A stretch of 64,000 nucleotides of DNA, from assembly GCF_040515995.1 (NCBI RefSeq), contig NZ_CP159485.1, forward strand, positions 124,001 through 188,000, read 5' to 3'. Below are positions 30,460 to 39,610 of the stretch, in pieces. The translations under genes were made by a program, and so were the position numbers. The notes under the pieces were generated by a model. The model saw only the letters and a program-made list of their open reading frames with translations, did not search any database and was not told where the DNA came from. Source of the stretch: Proteinivorax hydrogeniformans. Its GTDB lineage: Bacteria > Bacillota > Proteinivoracia > Proteinivoracales > Proteinivoracaceae. The first letter of the stretch is position 1. Each line of letters opens with the position of its first letter.

Positions 30460-30970
30460 AGAAACTGTAGTTATAGACGGGTACAACCTAATTTATTACT
30501 GGTATAACAAACAGTTAAAAGAAGTATCGCTAGAAGAGCTTCGAAAAGAGCTTGTGGAGAAGTTGCAGGAATTTCAAAACTATAGTGGGGTAAAAGTGAT
30601 TTTAGTTTTCGACGCTTATAAAGTGCGGGGAATGGTAAAAGAGGAGAATTTTGACGGTCTAGAAGTTTGGTTTACAAAAGAAGGTGAAACAGCTGACACT
30701 TTGATTGAAAAGATGGTCTATAACTTAAAACAAAAAAGAAAAAGAGTAACTGTCGTCACATCTGACTATGCACAACAGCAGTTTGTCTTAGGAAAAGGTG
30801 CCATTCGTAAATCCTCGAGGGAGTTTATAAACGATCTTTTAGGAGTAAAAGCCAAAATCAGAAATACCATAACAAAAAATGCTGAGAAGGTGGGAAATAC
30901 CATAGGAGGCCACTTAAGCCCAGAAAAGGTCAAACTATTAGAAAAAAAGTTTAAAAATGAAAAAACTTGA
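30446..30970 (+). CDS. NYN-domain PIN-like nuclease YacP (Rae1 family)
   Basis: A 174-residue protein with the NYN fold: VVIDGYNLIYYWY at the N-terminus, LVFDAYKVRG, EGETADTLIEKM and VTSDYAQQQFVLGKGA. Bacillus Rae1 (YacP) is a ribosome-associated endonuclease. ATG at 30446 follows AGAGGG and overlaps rlmB by 14 nt; an in-frame ATG 24 nt upstream is less likely. Confidence 0.9.
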   Translation: MKGRKETVVIDGYNLIYYWYNKQLKEVSLEELRKELVEKLQEFQNYSGVKVILVFDAYKVRGMVKEENFDGLEVWFTKEGETADTLIEKMVYNLKQKRKRVTVVTSDYAQQQFVLGKGAIRKSSREFINDLLGVKAKIRNTITKNAEKVGNTIGGHLSPEKVKLLEKKFKNEKT

Positions 30971-30995
30971 CGAGTATTTCCCAATAAAGTATAAT
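30967..30995 (+). promoter_or_regulatory. Promoter of sigH
   Basis: TTGACG (30967-30972), 17-bp spacer, TATAAT (30990-30995), overlapping the end of the yacP gene. Confidence 0.85.
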
Positions 30996-31026
30996 TAATA
31001 TCACTAACTAGGGGGAGGTTAGAAAC

Positions 31027-31665
31027 TTGGCTTTGACAGCGGATCAATCCCATAATTCAGAAGAATTGAACGATGAAAAGTTAGCTATACTCGCCTGTCA
31101 AGGGGACGAAATAGCTACTGAGATACTGATTAACAAATATAAAAATTTTGTTAGATCAAAAGCACGCTCGTATTTTTTGATAGGGGCTGACCGAGAAGAC
31201 ATCATCCAAGAGGGCATGATTGGGTTGTACAAAGCTATAAGAGATTTTAAGGGAGATAAGTTAACTTCTTTTAAATCCTTTGCAGAACTTTGTGTAACAA
31301 GGCAGATTATTACTGCGATAAAAACTGCAACAAGACAAAAGCATATTCCTTTAAATTCATATGTGTCCTTAAACAAACCTATTTTTGATGAAGAATCAGA
31401 CAGGACATTACTAGATATAATTTCAGGTATTAAAATTACCGATCCAGAAGAACTTATGATTAGCCAAGAGGAATATAGCGATATCGAAAAGAAGATGGCT
31501 GAGATTTTAAGTGGCTTAGAAAGAAAAGTTTTAATGCTTTATTTAGAAGGAAAGTCTTATCAAGAAATAGCGGAAGAACTCAAAAGGCACGTAAAATCAA
31601 TTGACAATGCACTGCAAAGGGTTAAACGAAAGCTAGAAAGATACCTTGAAATAAGGGAGTTTTAA
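31027..31665 (+). CDS. sigH: RNA polymerase sigma-H factor
   Basis: A 212-residue sigma-70 family factor. Region 2 includes REDIIQEGMIGLYKAIRDF, and region 4 has EGKSYQEIAEELKRHVKSIDNALQRVKRKL. The place between yacP and rpmG-secE-nusG is where Bacillus and Clostridia keep sigH. It directs early sporulation or transition-state genes there. TTG start after GGGGGAGG. Confidence 0.93.
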   Translation: MALTADQSHNSEELNDEKLAILACQGDEIATEILINKYKNFVRSKARSYFLIGADREDIIQEGMIGLYKAIRDFKGDKLTSFKSFAELCVTRQIITAIKTATRQKHIPLNSYVSLNKPIFDEESDRTLLDIISGIKITDPEELMISQEEYSDIEKKMAEILSGLERKVLMLYLEGKSYQEIAEELKRHVKSIDNALQRVKRKLERYLEIREF

Positions 31666-31682
31666 AAAAAAAGAAAAAACCC

Positions 31683-31711
31683 TTGACTCTGTCAGAAGAA
31701 ATATGTATAAT
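31683..31711 (+). promoter_or_regulatory. Promoter of tRNA cluster
   Basis: TTGACT (31683-31688), 17-bp spacer, TATAAT (31706-31711). Confidence 0.9.
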
Positions 31712-31717
31712 ATAAAT

Positions 31718-31742
31718 TGTCGCTGAGATACAGCGAAGCAAA
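31718..31742 (+). promoter_or_regulatory. Stable-RNA start hairpin, tRNA copy
   Basis: TGT then CGCTG-AGATA-CAGCG, then AAGCAAA, beginning 7 nt after the -10. It is a perfect 5-bp stem. The same element follows rRNA promoters P1 and P2 with changed pair partners. Confidence 0.65.
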
Positions 31743-31751
31743 AAATAATCG

Positions 31752-31836
31752 GAGAGGTTCCCGAGTTGGCCAAAGGGGGCAGACTGTAAATCTGCTGGCT
31801 CCGCCTTCACTGGTTCGAATCCAGTCCTCTCCACCA
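31752..31836 (+). tRNA. tRNA-Tyr (GTA)
   Basis: 85-nt class II tRNA with a long variable arm, anticodon GTA in ACTGTAAAT, acceptor GGAGAGG/CCTCTCC and encoded CCA. Confidence 0.96.
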
Positions 31837-31843
31837 CTAATAC

Positions 31844-31917
31844 GCGGGTGTAGCTCAATGGTAGAGCCCTAGCCTTCCAAGCTAGTTACGTGGGTTCGAT
31901 TCCCATCACCCGCTCCA
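31844..31917 (+). tRNA. tRNA-Gly (TCC)
   Basis: 74 nt, acceptor GCGGGTG/CACCCGC, anticodon TCC in the loop CTTCCAA, encoded CCA. Confidence 0.96.
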
Positions 31918-31923
31918 TTTTAT

Positions 31924-32000
31924 GCTCGCGTAGCTCAGGAGGTCAGAGCGCATCCTTGGTAAGGATGAGGCCACCGGTTCAACTCCGGTCGTGAGCTCCA
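31924..32000 (+). tRNA. tRNA-Thr (GGT)
   Basis: 77 nt, acceptor GCTCGCG/CGTGAGC with one G-T pair, anticodon GGT in the loop TTGGTAA, encoded CCA. Confidence 0.95.
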
Positions 32001-32007
32001 AAAAAGA

Positions 32008-32084
32008 GGCGGCGTAGCTCAGGTGGCTAGAGCATGCGGTTCATACCCGCAGTGTCCGGGGTTCGAATCCCTGCGCCGCCACCA
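32008..32084 (+). tRNA. tRNA-Met (CAT), elongator type
   Basis: 77 nt, acceptor GGCGGCG/CGCCGCC, anticodon CAT in the loop TTCATAC, encoded CCA. A normal first base pair argues against an initiator. A lysidine-modified Ile tRNA is less likely. Confidence 0.9.
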
Positions 32085-32095
32085 ATTTGAATTTC

Positions 32096-32120
32096 AACGT
32101 CCTATAGGGGCGTTTTTTTT
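32096..32120 (+). terminator. Terminator of tRNA cluster
   Basis: AACGTCC pairs with GGGGCGTT around TATA, followed by eight Ts. Confidence 0.9.
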
Positions 32121-32194
32121 ATGAGAAACCTAGTGTTTTAGGATAAGGCAGAGAAAAAAAGAGATAATAAATGCTAAGTACGGTTTTCTAAGTG

Positions 32195-32223
32195 TTGACA
32201 TCCTATTTAAACTGTGATAGATT
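32195..32223 (+). promoter_or_regulatory. Promoter of rpmG-secE-nusG
   Basis: TTGACA (32195-32200), 17-bp spacer, TAGATT (32218-32223). No other feature is seen between 32121 and 32303. Confidence 0.7.
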
Positions 32224-32303
32224 TTATTAGGTACCATTAAATAGAGAAGTGTATAACTATACAATAAAAGGTGAATTGTTTAGGCTTTAGGAGGTGCGAA
32301 TAG

Positions 32304-32453
32304 ATGAGGGAAATAATCACACTGGCATGTACAGAGTGTAAACAGCGGAACTATACTACTACTAAAAACAAGAAAAACCAACCAGATAGAATAGAACTTA
32401 AAAAGTACTGTCGTTTCTGCAAAACTCACACTAATCATAAAGAGACCAAATAA
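32304..32453 (+). CDS. rpmG: 50S ribosomal protein L33
   Basis: A 49-residue zinc-ribbon L33 (starts [17 protein letters not shown], then [10 protein letters not shown]), with both CxxC pairs, so the zinc-binding form. ATG follows TAGGAGGTG. It begins the secE-nusG operon. Confidence 0.96.
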   Translation: MREIITLACTECKQRNYTTTKNKKNQPDRIELKKYCRFCKTHTNHKETK

Positions 32454-32499
32454 TGGATGTAAGCCATTAAAAATTCTATTGAATAGGATGTGAGAATCT

Positions 32500-32691
32500 A
32501 TGGGTATGATTCAAAAAAGCAAGTCTTTTTTTAAGGGAGTAAAAACCGAACTTAAAAAAGTACAATGGCCAAACCGCAAGGAACTTACCACGTATACTAT
32601 CGTCGTTATTTCTACAGTCCTTGTAGTTGCGGCTGTTATTGCGCTAATGGACACCATATATGGTTCCATAATTGGGTTAATAGCTGGTTAA
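32500..32691 (+). CDS. secE: Preprotein translocase subunit SecE
   Basis: A 63-residue SecE with an amphipathic N-terminus (FFKGVKTELKKVQWPNRKEL) and a single membrane helix, the normal short Gram-positive form. It clamps SecY, encoded at 57579. Position before nusG is conserved. ATG at 32506 is an alternative start. Confidence 0.95.
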   Translation: MGMIQKSKSFFKGVKTELKKVQWPNRKELTTYTIVVISTVLVVAAVIALMDTIYGSIIGLIAG

Positions 32692-32742
32692 CAAATTCAA
32701 ATTTTGAAGCAAAAGGGGGGAGGGGTCTAAAGGCCCCGAACT

Positions 32743-33267
32743 ATGGAGAAAAGATGGTATGTTGTACATACCTATTCAGGGTATGAAAACAAAGTGAAAG
32801 CCAACCTAGAAAAACGTGTTGCGTCCATGGAAATGGAAGATAAGATTTTTTCTGTACTAGTACCTATGGAGGAGCAACAAGAAACCAAAAATGGCAAACG
32901 CAAAACAACCATGAAAAAGGTTTTTCCGGCCTACGTGCTTGTGGAAATGATCTTGTCTGATGACTCATGGTATGTTGTGCGTAACACTCCAGGTGTTACA
33001 GGTTTTGTAGGTTCTGGCACCAAGCCTATTCCTTTAGAGGACGAAGAAATTACCCACATCATGAAAAAAATGGGTATGGAAGCTCCTAAGGTTAAGGTTG
33101 ACTTTGAAGTCAATGAGCAGGTAAAGGTTAAAACTGGACCGTTTGCTGGCTTTGAAGGGGCAATAGAAGAGATCAACGTTGAAAAAGAAAGACTGAAAGT
33201 TATAGTTTCGATGTTTGGTAGAGATACACCCATCGAGCTTGAATTTGGACAAGTGGAAAAGCTATAA
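32743..33267 (+). CDS. nusG: Transcription termination/antitermination protein NusG
   Basis: A 174-residue protein with the NGN domain (KRWYVVHTYSGYENKVKANLEKR, then VFPAYVLVEM and VRNTPGVTGFVGSG) and a C-terminal KOW domain (VKVKTGPFAGFEGAIEEI). It tunes pausing and couples RNA polymerase with ribosomes. The start ATG overlaps no neighbour. Confidence 0.97.
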   Translation: MEKRWYVVHTYSGYENKVKANLEKRVASMEMEDKIFSVLVPMEEQQETKNGKRKTTMKKVFPAYVLVEMILSDDSWYVVRNTPGVTGFVGSGTKPIPLEDEEITHIMKKMGMEAPKVKVDFEVNEQVKVKTGPFAGFEGAIEEINVEKERLKVIVSMFGRDTPIELEFGQVEKL

Positions 33268-33269
33268 AT

Positions 33270-33366
33270 TTGGTTGGGCAACCAATCATTATATATATGC
33301 ATTATTGTTCTTCTAAACAATAGTTTAGAAGAGTTAGTGGGAGGGTAGTACCCGCTAAAACCACAT
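33270..33366 (+). promoter_or_regulatory. rplK leader with L1-type motif
   Basis: Three hairpins lie between nusG and rplK: TTGGTT/AACCAA (33270-33285), CTTCTAAAC/GTTTAGAAG (33310-33331), and AGTGGG/CCCGCT (33336-33356) followed by ACCAC. The last has the same layout as a motif before rplA (33830-33857). Binding by L1 is inferred from known L1 autoregulation. Confidence 0.6.
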
Positions 33367-33391
33367 TAACTAAGAAGGAGGTGTGACCCTA

Positions 33392-33814
33392 ATGGCTAAA
33401 AAGGTAATTGACTTAGTGAAACTTCAGATTCCTGCTGGCAAGGCTACACCGGCACCACCTGTAGGTCCAGCCTTAGGTCAAGCAGGCATTAACATAATGG
33501 CTTTTTGTAAAGACTTTAACGAGAGAACTAGCTCTCAAGCGGGTATGATAATACCGGTAGAAATAACAGTATTTGAAGACCGTTCTTTTTCTTTCATCAC
33601 CAAGACGCCACCAGCTGCAATCTTATTGAAAAAAGCTGCTGGTATCGATAAAGCTTCCGGCGAGCCAAACAAAGTAAAGGTTGCTAAGGTGAAAAGAGCG
33701 CAATTAGAAGAAATTGCTGAACTTAAAAAAGCAGACCTAAATGCTGCTGATCTAGATGCAGCGGTAAGAATGATTGAAGGTACCGCTCGCAGCATGGGAA
33801 TTGAAGTAGAATAA
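33392..33814 (+). CDS. rplK: 50S ribosomal protein L11
   Basis: A 140-residue L11 with [33 protein letters not shown] and the C-terminal RNA-binding domain. It forms the GTPase-associated stalk base. ATG at 33392 is set by AAGGAGGTG; the in-frame GTG at 33383 overlaps that site. Confidence 0.97.
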   Translation: MAKKVIDLVKLQIPAGKATPAPPVGPALGQAGINIMAFCKDFNERTSSQAGMIIPVEITVFEDRSFSFITKTPPAAILLKKAAGIDKASGEPNKVKVAKVKRAQLEEIAELKKADLNAADLDAAVRMIEGTARSMGIEVE

Positions 33815-33829
33815 AGTATAATAACAAAA

Positions 33830-33857
33830 AGTGGGAGGAATTTTCCGCTATTACCAC
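33830..33857 (+). promoter_or_regulatory. L1-type motif before rplA
   Basis: AGTGGGAGGAATTTTCCGCT then ACCAC. AGTGG pairs with CCGCT, keeping a GAGG internal part, as in the rplK leader. Confidence 0.55.
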
Positions 33858-33874
33858 AAGGAGGTTTTTAGATA

Positions 33875-34576
33875 ATGGCAAAGCAAGGTAAACGAATAGC
33901 TGAGGTTTCAAAAAAAGTAAACAGAGAAGAATATTACAGCACAGCTGAAGCCTTAGAACTAGTAACTCAAACAGCTTCTGCTAAGTTCGATGAAACTGTT
34001 GAAGCGGCATTTAGACTTGGGGTTAACCCAAAACATGCTGACCAACAAATTAGAGGTGCTCTAGTTTTACCTCATGGAACTGGTAAAGAGGTTAAAGTAC
34101 TAGTTTTTGCTAAAGGCGACAAAGCGGCAGAAGCTGAAAAAGCAGGTGCTGACTTTGTGGGAGCTGAAGATCTAGCTGAAAAAATACAAGGTGGCTGGAT
34201 GGACTTTGATGTAGCAGTAGCCACTCCGGACATGATGGGTGTTGTTGGACGTTTAGGTAGAGTTCTTGGACCGAAAGGTTTAATGCCTAACCCTAAGACT
34301 GGCACAGTAACTATGGATGTTGCAAAGGCTATTGAGGAAATTAAAGCTGGTAAAATCGAGTACCGTGTTGAAAAAAATGGAATTATCCATGCTCCAATTG
34401 GCAAAGTATCTTTTGGTGTTGAAAAACTAAAAGAAAACTTTAACACATTGCTAGATACGATTATAAAAGCTAAACCGGCAACGGCTAAAGGAATCTACCT
34501 AAAGTCTATAACCGTATCATCTACAATGGGTCCTGGAGTCAAGGTTAGCCAGCAAAAAGCATCATCTTTTGAATAA
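33875..34576 (+). CDS. rplA: 50S ribosomal protein L1
   Basis: A 233-residue L1 with typical [43 protein letters not shown] and the RNA-binding surface near both ends. It binds the mobile L1 stalk of 23S and can repress its own operon. AAGGAGG precedes ATG. Confidence 0.97.
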   Translation: MAKQGKRIAEVSKKVNREEYYSTAEALELVTQTASAKFDETVEAAFRLGVNPKHADQQIRGALVLPHGTGKEVKVLVFAKGDKAAEAEKAGADFVGAEDLAEKIQGGWMDFDVAVATPDMMGVVGRLGRVLGPKGLMPNPKTGTVTMDVAKAIEEIKAGKIEYRVEKNGIIHAPIGKVSFGVEKLKENFNTLLDTIIKAKPATAKGIYLKSITVSSTMGPGVKVSQQKASSFE

Positions 34577-34579
34577 GTG

Positions 34580-34609
34580 TTGACAATTGTCCAACCTTTG
34601 ATGTATAAT
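34580..34609 (+). promoter_or_regulatory. Promoter of rplJ-rplL
   Basis: TTGACA (34580-34585), 18-bp spacer, TATAAT (34604-34609), just after rplA. Confidence 0.85.
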
Positions 34610-34637
34610 AATTGTGTTGGGTTAAAAAATAAATAAT

Positions 34638-34752
34638 AACCGAAGACAGTAGGTGTCGCAAGACTTAATTTCCTGCCGAGGTATGGACAAGTATTTAAGG
34701 ATTTCTTTGAATATTATTGTGCCCTTTCCTCGGTGGAAAGGGCACTTTTTTT
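34638..34752 (+). promoter_or_regulatory. Ribosomal protein L10 leader
   Basis: CCGAAGACAGTAGGTG followed by CCTGCCGAGGT is the Firmicutes L10-leader core, where the L10(L12)4 complex binds. A strong attenuator follows: GTGCCCTTTCC (34719-34729) pairs with GGAAAGGGCAC and runs into seven Ts. Excess L10 should favour termination. Confidence 0.9.
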
Positions 34753-34781
34753 ATTAAGTGAATCTTTGAGGAGGTGTTTAA

Positions 34782-35309
34782 GTGGGAGTACGTGAAGATA
34801 AAGTTCAAGTAGTAGAGGAGCTTAAAGAGAAGTTTTCCTCTGCTCAAGGTACTATCATTGCCGACTACAGAGGGTTAGATGTTTCTGCTGTAACTGACCT
34901 AAGAGCAAAGCTTCGTGAGGCTGGTGTGGAATACAAAGTTGTAAAAAACACCTTAGCTAAGCTTGCAGTAAAAGATACAAGCTACGAATCTGTTAAAGAA
35001 CACCTACAAGGTCCGACTGCTATCGCATTTAGTGAGAACGACCCTGTAGCTCCGGCAAAAATCATTCATGAATTTGCCAAAGAAAACGAAGCTTTAGAAA
35101 TTAAAGCTGGGATTTTAGAAGGCGAAGTTATTGACTTTAATGGTGTTAAAGCGCTAGCTGAGCTACCATCAAGAGAGCAACTACTTGCTCAAGCGGTTGC
35201 TGCACTACAGAGTCCTATCACTGGTTTCGTAAACGTGATGCAAGCAAACACAAGAGACTTTGTGAATGTTCTTGATGCTGTAAAAAGTAAAAAAGAGCAA
35301 GAAGCGTAA
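34782..35309 (+). CDS. rplJ: 50S ribosomal protein L10
   Basis: A 175-residue stalk protein: VVEELKEKFSSAQGTIIADYRGLDVSAVTDLRAKLREAGVEYKVVKNTL is the rRNA-binding part, and the C-terminal helix carries L7/L12 dimers. GTG start after GAGGAGGTG. Controlled by the L10 leader. Confidence 0.97.
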   Translation: MGVREDKVQVVEELKEKFSSAQGTIIADYRGLDVSAVTDLRAKLREAGVEYKVVKNTLAKLAVKDTSYESVKEHLQGPTAIAFSENDPVAPAKIIHEFAKENEALEIKAGILEGEVIDFNGVKALAELPSREQLLAQAVAALQSPITGFVNVMQANTRDFVNVLDAVKSKKEQEA

Positions 35310-35365
35310 GATGAGAGAAAGATTAAAAATTAAAAATTAAATCAAATTTGAGGAGGATATTTAAA

Positions 35366-35740
35366 ATGTCTAAAGTTCAAGAAGTAATGGATATTGTAAA
35401 AGAAATGACTGTTTTAGAACTATCTGAGTTAGTTAAAGCTTGTGAAGAGGAGTTTGGTGTTTCTGCTGCTGCACCTGTAGCTATGGCTGCTGCTCCAGCT
35501 GCTGGTGGCGAAGCTGCTGAAGCTGAGCAAACTGAGTTTGACGTAATTTTAAGCTCTGCAGGTGACAAAAAAGTTCAAGTAATCAAGGCTGTTAGAGAAA
35601 TCACAGGTCTTGGCCTAAAAGAAGCTAAAGCTCTAGTTGACGGTGCTCCTAAACCTCTTAAAGAAAAAGTATCTAAAGAAGATGCTGAAGAAGTTAAAGA
35701 AAAAATCACCGCTGCTGGTGGTACTGCAGAAGTTAAGTAA
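35366..35740 (+). CDS. rplL: 50S ribosomal protein L7/L12
   Basis: A 124-residue stalk protein. The N-terminal dimerisation helices are followed by an Ala-rich hinge ([22 protein letters not shown]) and the factor-binding C-domain with [26 protein letters not shown] at 35366 after AGGAGG. Confidence 0.97.
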   Translation: MSKVQEVMDIVKEMTVLELSELVKACEEEFGVSAAAPVAMAAAPAAGGEAAEAEQTEFDVILSSAGDKKVQVIKAVREITGLGLKEAKALVDGAPKPLKEKVSKEDAEEVKEKITAAGGTAEVK

Positions 35741-35752
35741 CTTCTATAAAAT

Positions 35753-35788
35753 AAAAAGGCGCCCTGCCTTGTTAGGGTGCCTTTTTTT
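35753..35788 (+). terminator. Terminator after rplL
   Basis: AAAAAGGCGCCCT pairs with AGGGTGCCTTTTT, then Ts. Confidence 0.92.
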
Positions 35789-35803
35789 ATTAACTTAAAC
35801 ATG

Positions 35804-35832
35804 TTGACTTTGAAAACTAGTTGTGATAATAT
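35804..35832 (+). promoter_or_regulatory. Promoter of rpoBC
   Basis: TTGACT (35804-35809), 17-bp spacer, TAATAT (35827-35832). Confidence 0.7.
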
Positions 35833-35965
35833 AGTAAATTGCTAAACAAGTGCTGAAAACAGTAGCTCAAGTATAAAAACTTGAAAAAATGGGAATAGTA
35901 CTTTGAATGAAAGCGTTTTATTAGGTAGTATAATACCAAGAAATAGACAAGGGGTGAAGTGGCAA

Positions 35966-38900
35966 ATGGTAAAACCCGTACAATCTGGAAAAAGGATAAG
36001 GCATACCTTTTCCAAAATCGAAGAGCCCATCGATTTTCCAAATTTAATTGAGGTTCAAAAAGGCTCATATAACTGGTTTCTAGAAGAAGGTTTAAATGAA
36101 ATGTTTAAAGACATTTCCCCCATCCAAGATTTCACAGGAAACCTTTCTTTAGAATTTACCGGATACCAGTTGGGCGAACCTAAGCAACCTGTAGAGGAGT
36201 GTAAGGAGAGGGATTCTACATATTCCGCACCACTTAGAGTTCAGGTTAGGCTTATCAGTCAAGAGACCGGAGAAGTAAAGGAACAAAGTGTATTTATGGG
36301 AGACTTCCCGCTGATGACAGAAAATGGAACATTCATCATCAATGGCTCAGAGAGAGTTATAGTCAGCCAGCTAGTTAGATCTCCAGGTGTTTACTTTAAC
36401 ACTCGAAAAGACACTTCAGGAAGAGACTTATTTACTGGCGTAATTATCCCAAACCGTGGCGCGTGGCTGGAGTTTGAGACAGATGCAAACGAGATTCTGT
36501 ACGTTAGAGTTGACAGAACCAGAAAGCTTCCTGCCACAGTTCTACTAAGAGCGTTAGGGTTTGGAACTAATGAAGAGATAATAGGCATTTTTGGTGATGA
36601 CAAAAGAATAAAAAATACCTTAGACAAAGATCACACCGACTCGTTTGAGTCTGGGTTACTAGAAGTTTATAAAAGACTAAGACCAGGGGAACCAGCTAAC
36701 GTTGAAAATGCAAAACAGTTGTTAGAGTCCCTGTTTTTTGATGCGCGTCGTTATGACTTTGCTCACGTTGGTAGATATAAAGTTAACAAAAAGCTAGATC
36801 CAAAATGGAGAATGCTTAATAGAAAACTAGCAGAACCTATTGTTACAGAAGATGGAGAAATTCTAACTAACGGTGGAGAAGTTCTAACTGAAGAAGTTAT
36901 AGACAAATTGATTTCAAGCGGTAACATGCCTTCGGTTGTTAAAATATTTAACAATGAGGGGGAAGTAGTTCCTATAATCAACAACCTAAATCAAGAAGAT
37001 GGGATACTTCATGTTACTAAAGAAGATATTATAGCTTCTGTCGGCTACCTTCTTAATCTCATGGATTCTGTAGGATATACTGATGATATTGACCACTTAG
37101 GAAACAGAAGATTAAGGTGTGTAGGTGAGCTTTTACAAAATCAGTTTAGAATTGGTCTTTCAAGAATGGAAAGAGTAGTTAGAGAGAGAATGACTATACA
37201 AGACGTAGATGCTATTACACCACAGGCACTAATCAATATCAGGCCGGTTATAGCTTCTATAAAAGAGTTCTTTGGATCAAGTCAGCTGTCACAATTTATG
37301 GATCAGCACAACCCTCTTGCCGAACTTACTCACAAGCGTAGGCTTAGTGCTTTAGGTCCTGGTGGACTTTCTAGGGATAGAGCTGGTTTTGAGGTTCGAG
37401 ACGTACACCATTCGCATTATGGTAGAATGTGCCCTATTGAAACGCCAGAAGGTCCCAATATCGGACTTATTGGCTCGTTAAGTACTTATGGCAAGGTAAA
37501 TAGATATGGCTTTATCGAAACTCCATATAGAAAAGTGGATAAAGAAAAAGGGAGAGTAACTGATGAGATAGTTTACCTAACTGCCGATGATGAGGACCAA
37601 TACTCAATCGCTCAGGCAAACGCTCCCCTCGACGATGACGGTTATTTCACAAACGAAACAGTAACAATCCGCTACCGCCATGAAATTATCACCAAGCATC
37701 CAACCCAAGTGGATTACATGGATGTTTCTCCAAAACAGGTATTCAGTGTGGCTACAACCTTAATACCATTTTTGGAAAATGACGATGCCAACCGTGCCCT
37801 TATGGGTGCTAACATGCAGAAGCAAGCAGTGCCTCTATTAAAACCAGAAGCTCCTCTTGTAGGAACAGGTATGGAACATAGAGCTGCAAAAGATTCTGGA
37901 GTTGTAGTTAGTGCCGTTACAGGCGGTGAGGTAGTTGATGTTACAGCTGCTTATATAAAGATTAAACGTGAGGACTTTTCAGACACAAAAGACAGAGAAA
38001 TAAGTGGCGTAAGTAAAGAGATTTTCCCAAAAGATAGCTATAACGGTATAGATACCTATACCCTAACAAAGTTTAAGCGCTCCAACCAAGGGATGTCGCT
38101 AAACCAGCGGCCTGTTGTTACCTTAGGTGAAAAAGTTCAGACAGGAGATGTCATTGCTGATGGTGCTTCTGCTGACAAAGGTGAGCTTGCCCTAGGTAAA
38201 AATGTGCTAGTAGCCTTTATGACTTGGGAAGGTTATAACTATGAGGATGCCATTTTACTTAGCGAAAAACTTGTTAAAGAGGATGTATATACCTCGGTTC
38301 ATATAGAGCAATACGAATCTGAAGCAAGAGATACCAAGCTAGGGCCTGAAGAAATCACTCGTGAGATTCCTAATGTCGGCGACGATGCTTTAAAGAATTT
38401 AGATGAGAGAGGAATCATTATGGTGGGAGCAGAGGTTCGCCCTGGCGACATCTTAGTGGGTAAAGTAACTCCAAAGGGAGAAACCGAGCTTACCGCAGAG
38501 GAAAGGTTATTACGTGCCATCTTTGGTGAGAAAGCCCGCGAGGTAAGAGACACATCGCTAAGAGTTCCACATGGTCAAGCAGGCAGGATCGTTGACGTAA
38601 AGGTATTTAGCAGAGAAGAGGGGGATGAGCTTCCTCCAGGAGTTAATCAGCTAGTTAGGGTCTATATAGCACAAAAAAGGAAGATTTCTGAAGGAGATAA
38701 GATGGCGGGGCGTCATGGTAACAAAGGTGTTATCGCCAGAATATTACCTGAAGAAGACATGCCATTTTTAGAAGATGGTACATCGGTGGATATTGTGCTT
38801 AACCCGCTAGGCGTTCCGTCCCGTATGAATATAGGTCAGGTTTTAGAAACCCACTTAGGTTGGGCGGCAAAAAGCCTAGGAATGCACATGGCCACACCAG

Positions 38901-39559
38901 TTTTTGATGGGGCATCAGAGATTGATGTTTTTGAAAAATTAGAAGAAGCAGGACTGCCGCAAAACGGAAAAACAACCCTATTAGATGGTAGAACTGGTGA
39001 GCCTATGGAAAATAAGGTTACTGTCGGTTATGTCTATATGCTTAAACTTGCTCACTTAGTAGACGATAAAATCCATGCTCGTTCAACAGGACCATACTCT
39101 CTGGTAACCCAACAGCCATTAGGTGGTAAGGCGCAGTTTGGTGGTCAAAGGTTTGGTGAGATGGAGGTTTGGGCTTTGGAGGCTTATGGAGCTTCTCACA
39201 TACTACAAGAGATACTGACAGTTAAGTCAGATGATGTTGTAGGAAGGGTTAAAACCTATGAGGCCATAGTCAAAGGAGAAAACATTCCAGAACCAGGTGT
39301 GCCTGAATCATTTAAGGTATTGATTAAGGAACTTCAAAGTTTAGGTATGGACGTAAAAGTTCTTGGCAATGAAGAAGAAGAGGTAGAAATCAAAGAGGGA
39401 GAAGATGACGAGCCTGTAGAACTAGATGTTAATCTTGAAGGTTCGGAGGACAGTCCCAAACCGCAGTTGCCTAAAAAAGAAGATTTAGACGAAAGCAGCC
39501 AAGAAATGGAAGAGATTGGCAAACCAGAAGATTCTGATGAAAGTGATGAAGGATTTTAA
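35966..39559 (+). CDS. rpoB: DNA-directed RNA polymerase subunit beta
   Basis: A 1197-residue beta subunit with the full set of domains. [46 protein letters not shown] is the rifampicin region; serine follows DQ-HN normally. [11 protein letters not shown] and the C-terminal [26 protein letters not shown] are also present. The last 60 residues are an acidic tail. ATG at 35966 gives the usual [10 protein letters not shown] start; an in-frame TTG at 35903 or GTG at 35954 are weaker choices. Confidence 0.96.
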   Translation: MVKPVQSGKRIRHTFSKIEEPIDFPNLIEVQKGSYNWFLEEGLNEMFKDISPIQDFTGNLSLEFTGYQLGEPKQPVEECKERDSTYSAPLRVQVRLISQETGEVKEQSVFMGDFPLMTENGTFIINGSERVIVSQLVRSPGVYFNTRKDTSGRDLFTGVIIPNRGAWLEFETDANEILYVRVDRTRKLPATVLLRALGFGTNEEIIGIFGDDKRIKNTLDKDHTDSFESGLLEVYKRLRPGEPANVENAKQLLESLFFDARRYDFAHVGRYKVNKKLDPKWRMLNRKLAEPIVTEDGEILTNGGEVLTEEVIDKLISSGNMPSVVKIFNNEGEVVPIINNLNQEDGILHVTKEDIIASVGYLLNLMDSVGYTDDIDHLGNRRLRCVGELLQNQFRIGLSRMERVVRERMTIQDVDAITPQALINIRPVIASIKEFFGSSQLSQFMDQHNPLAELTHKRRLSALGPGGLSRDRAGFEVRDVHHSHYGRMCPIETPEGPNIGLIGSLSTYGKVNRYGFIETPYRKVDKEKGRVTDEIVYLTADDEDQYSIAQANAPLDDDGYFTNETVTIRYRHEIITKHPTQVDYMDVSPKQVFSVATTLIPFLENDDANRALMGANMQKQAVPLLKPEAPLVGTGMEHRAAKDSGVVVSAVTGGEVVDVTAAYIKIKREDFSDTKDREISGVSKEIFPKDSYNGIDTYTLTKFKRSNQGMSLNQRPVVTLGEKVQTGDVIADGASADKGELALGKNVLVAFMTWEGYNYEDAILLSEKLVKEDVYTSVHIEQYESEARDTKLGPEEITREIPNVGDDALKNLDERGIIMVGAEVRPGDILVGKVTPKGETELTAEERLLRAIFGEKAREVRDTSLRVPHGQAGRIVDVKVFSREEGDELPPGVNQLVRVYIAQKRKISEGDKMAGRHGNKGVIARILPEEDMPFLEDGTSVDIVLNPLGVPSRMNIGQVLETHLGWAAKSLGMHMATPVFDGASEIDVFEKLEEAGLPQNGKTTLLDGRTGEPMENKVTVGYVYMLKLAHLVDDKIHARSTGPYSLVTQQPLGGKAQFGGQRFGEMEVWALEAYGASHILQEILTVKSDDVVGRVKTYEAIVKGENIPEPGVPESFKVLIKELQSLGMDVKVLGNEEEEVEIKEGEDDEPVELDVNLEGSEDSPKPQLPKKEDLDESSQEMEEIGKPEDSDESDEGF

Positions 39560-39610
39560 AAATAGTGAGTTCTTCCAATAAGAAACTAAACTGTAAAGGG
39601 GGAAAAGCCC

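Noticed and set aside
31622-31858. Minus-strand frame across tRNA-Tyr
   Set aside because: Translation of the tRNA and promoter region, with no other support.
35310-35365. AT-rich short repeat ATTAAAA before rplL
   Set aside because: Only a few units in an ordinary intergenic spacer; too weak to call.
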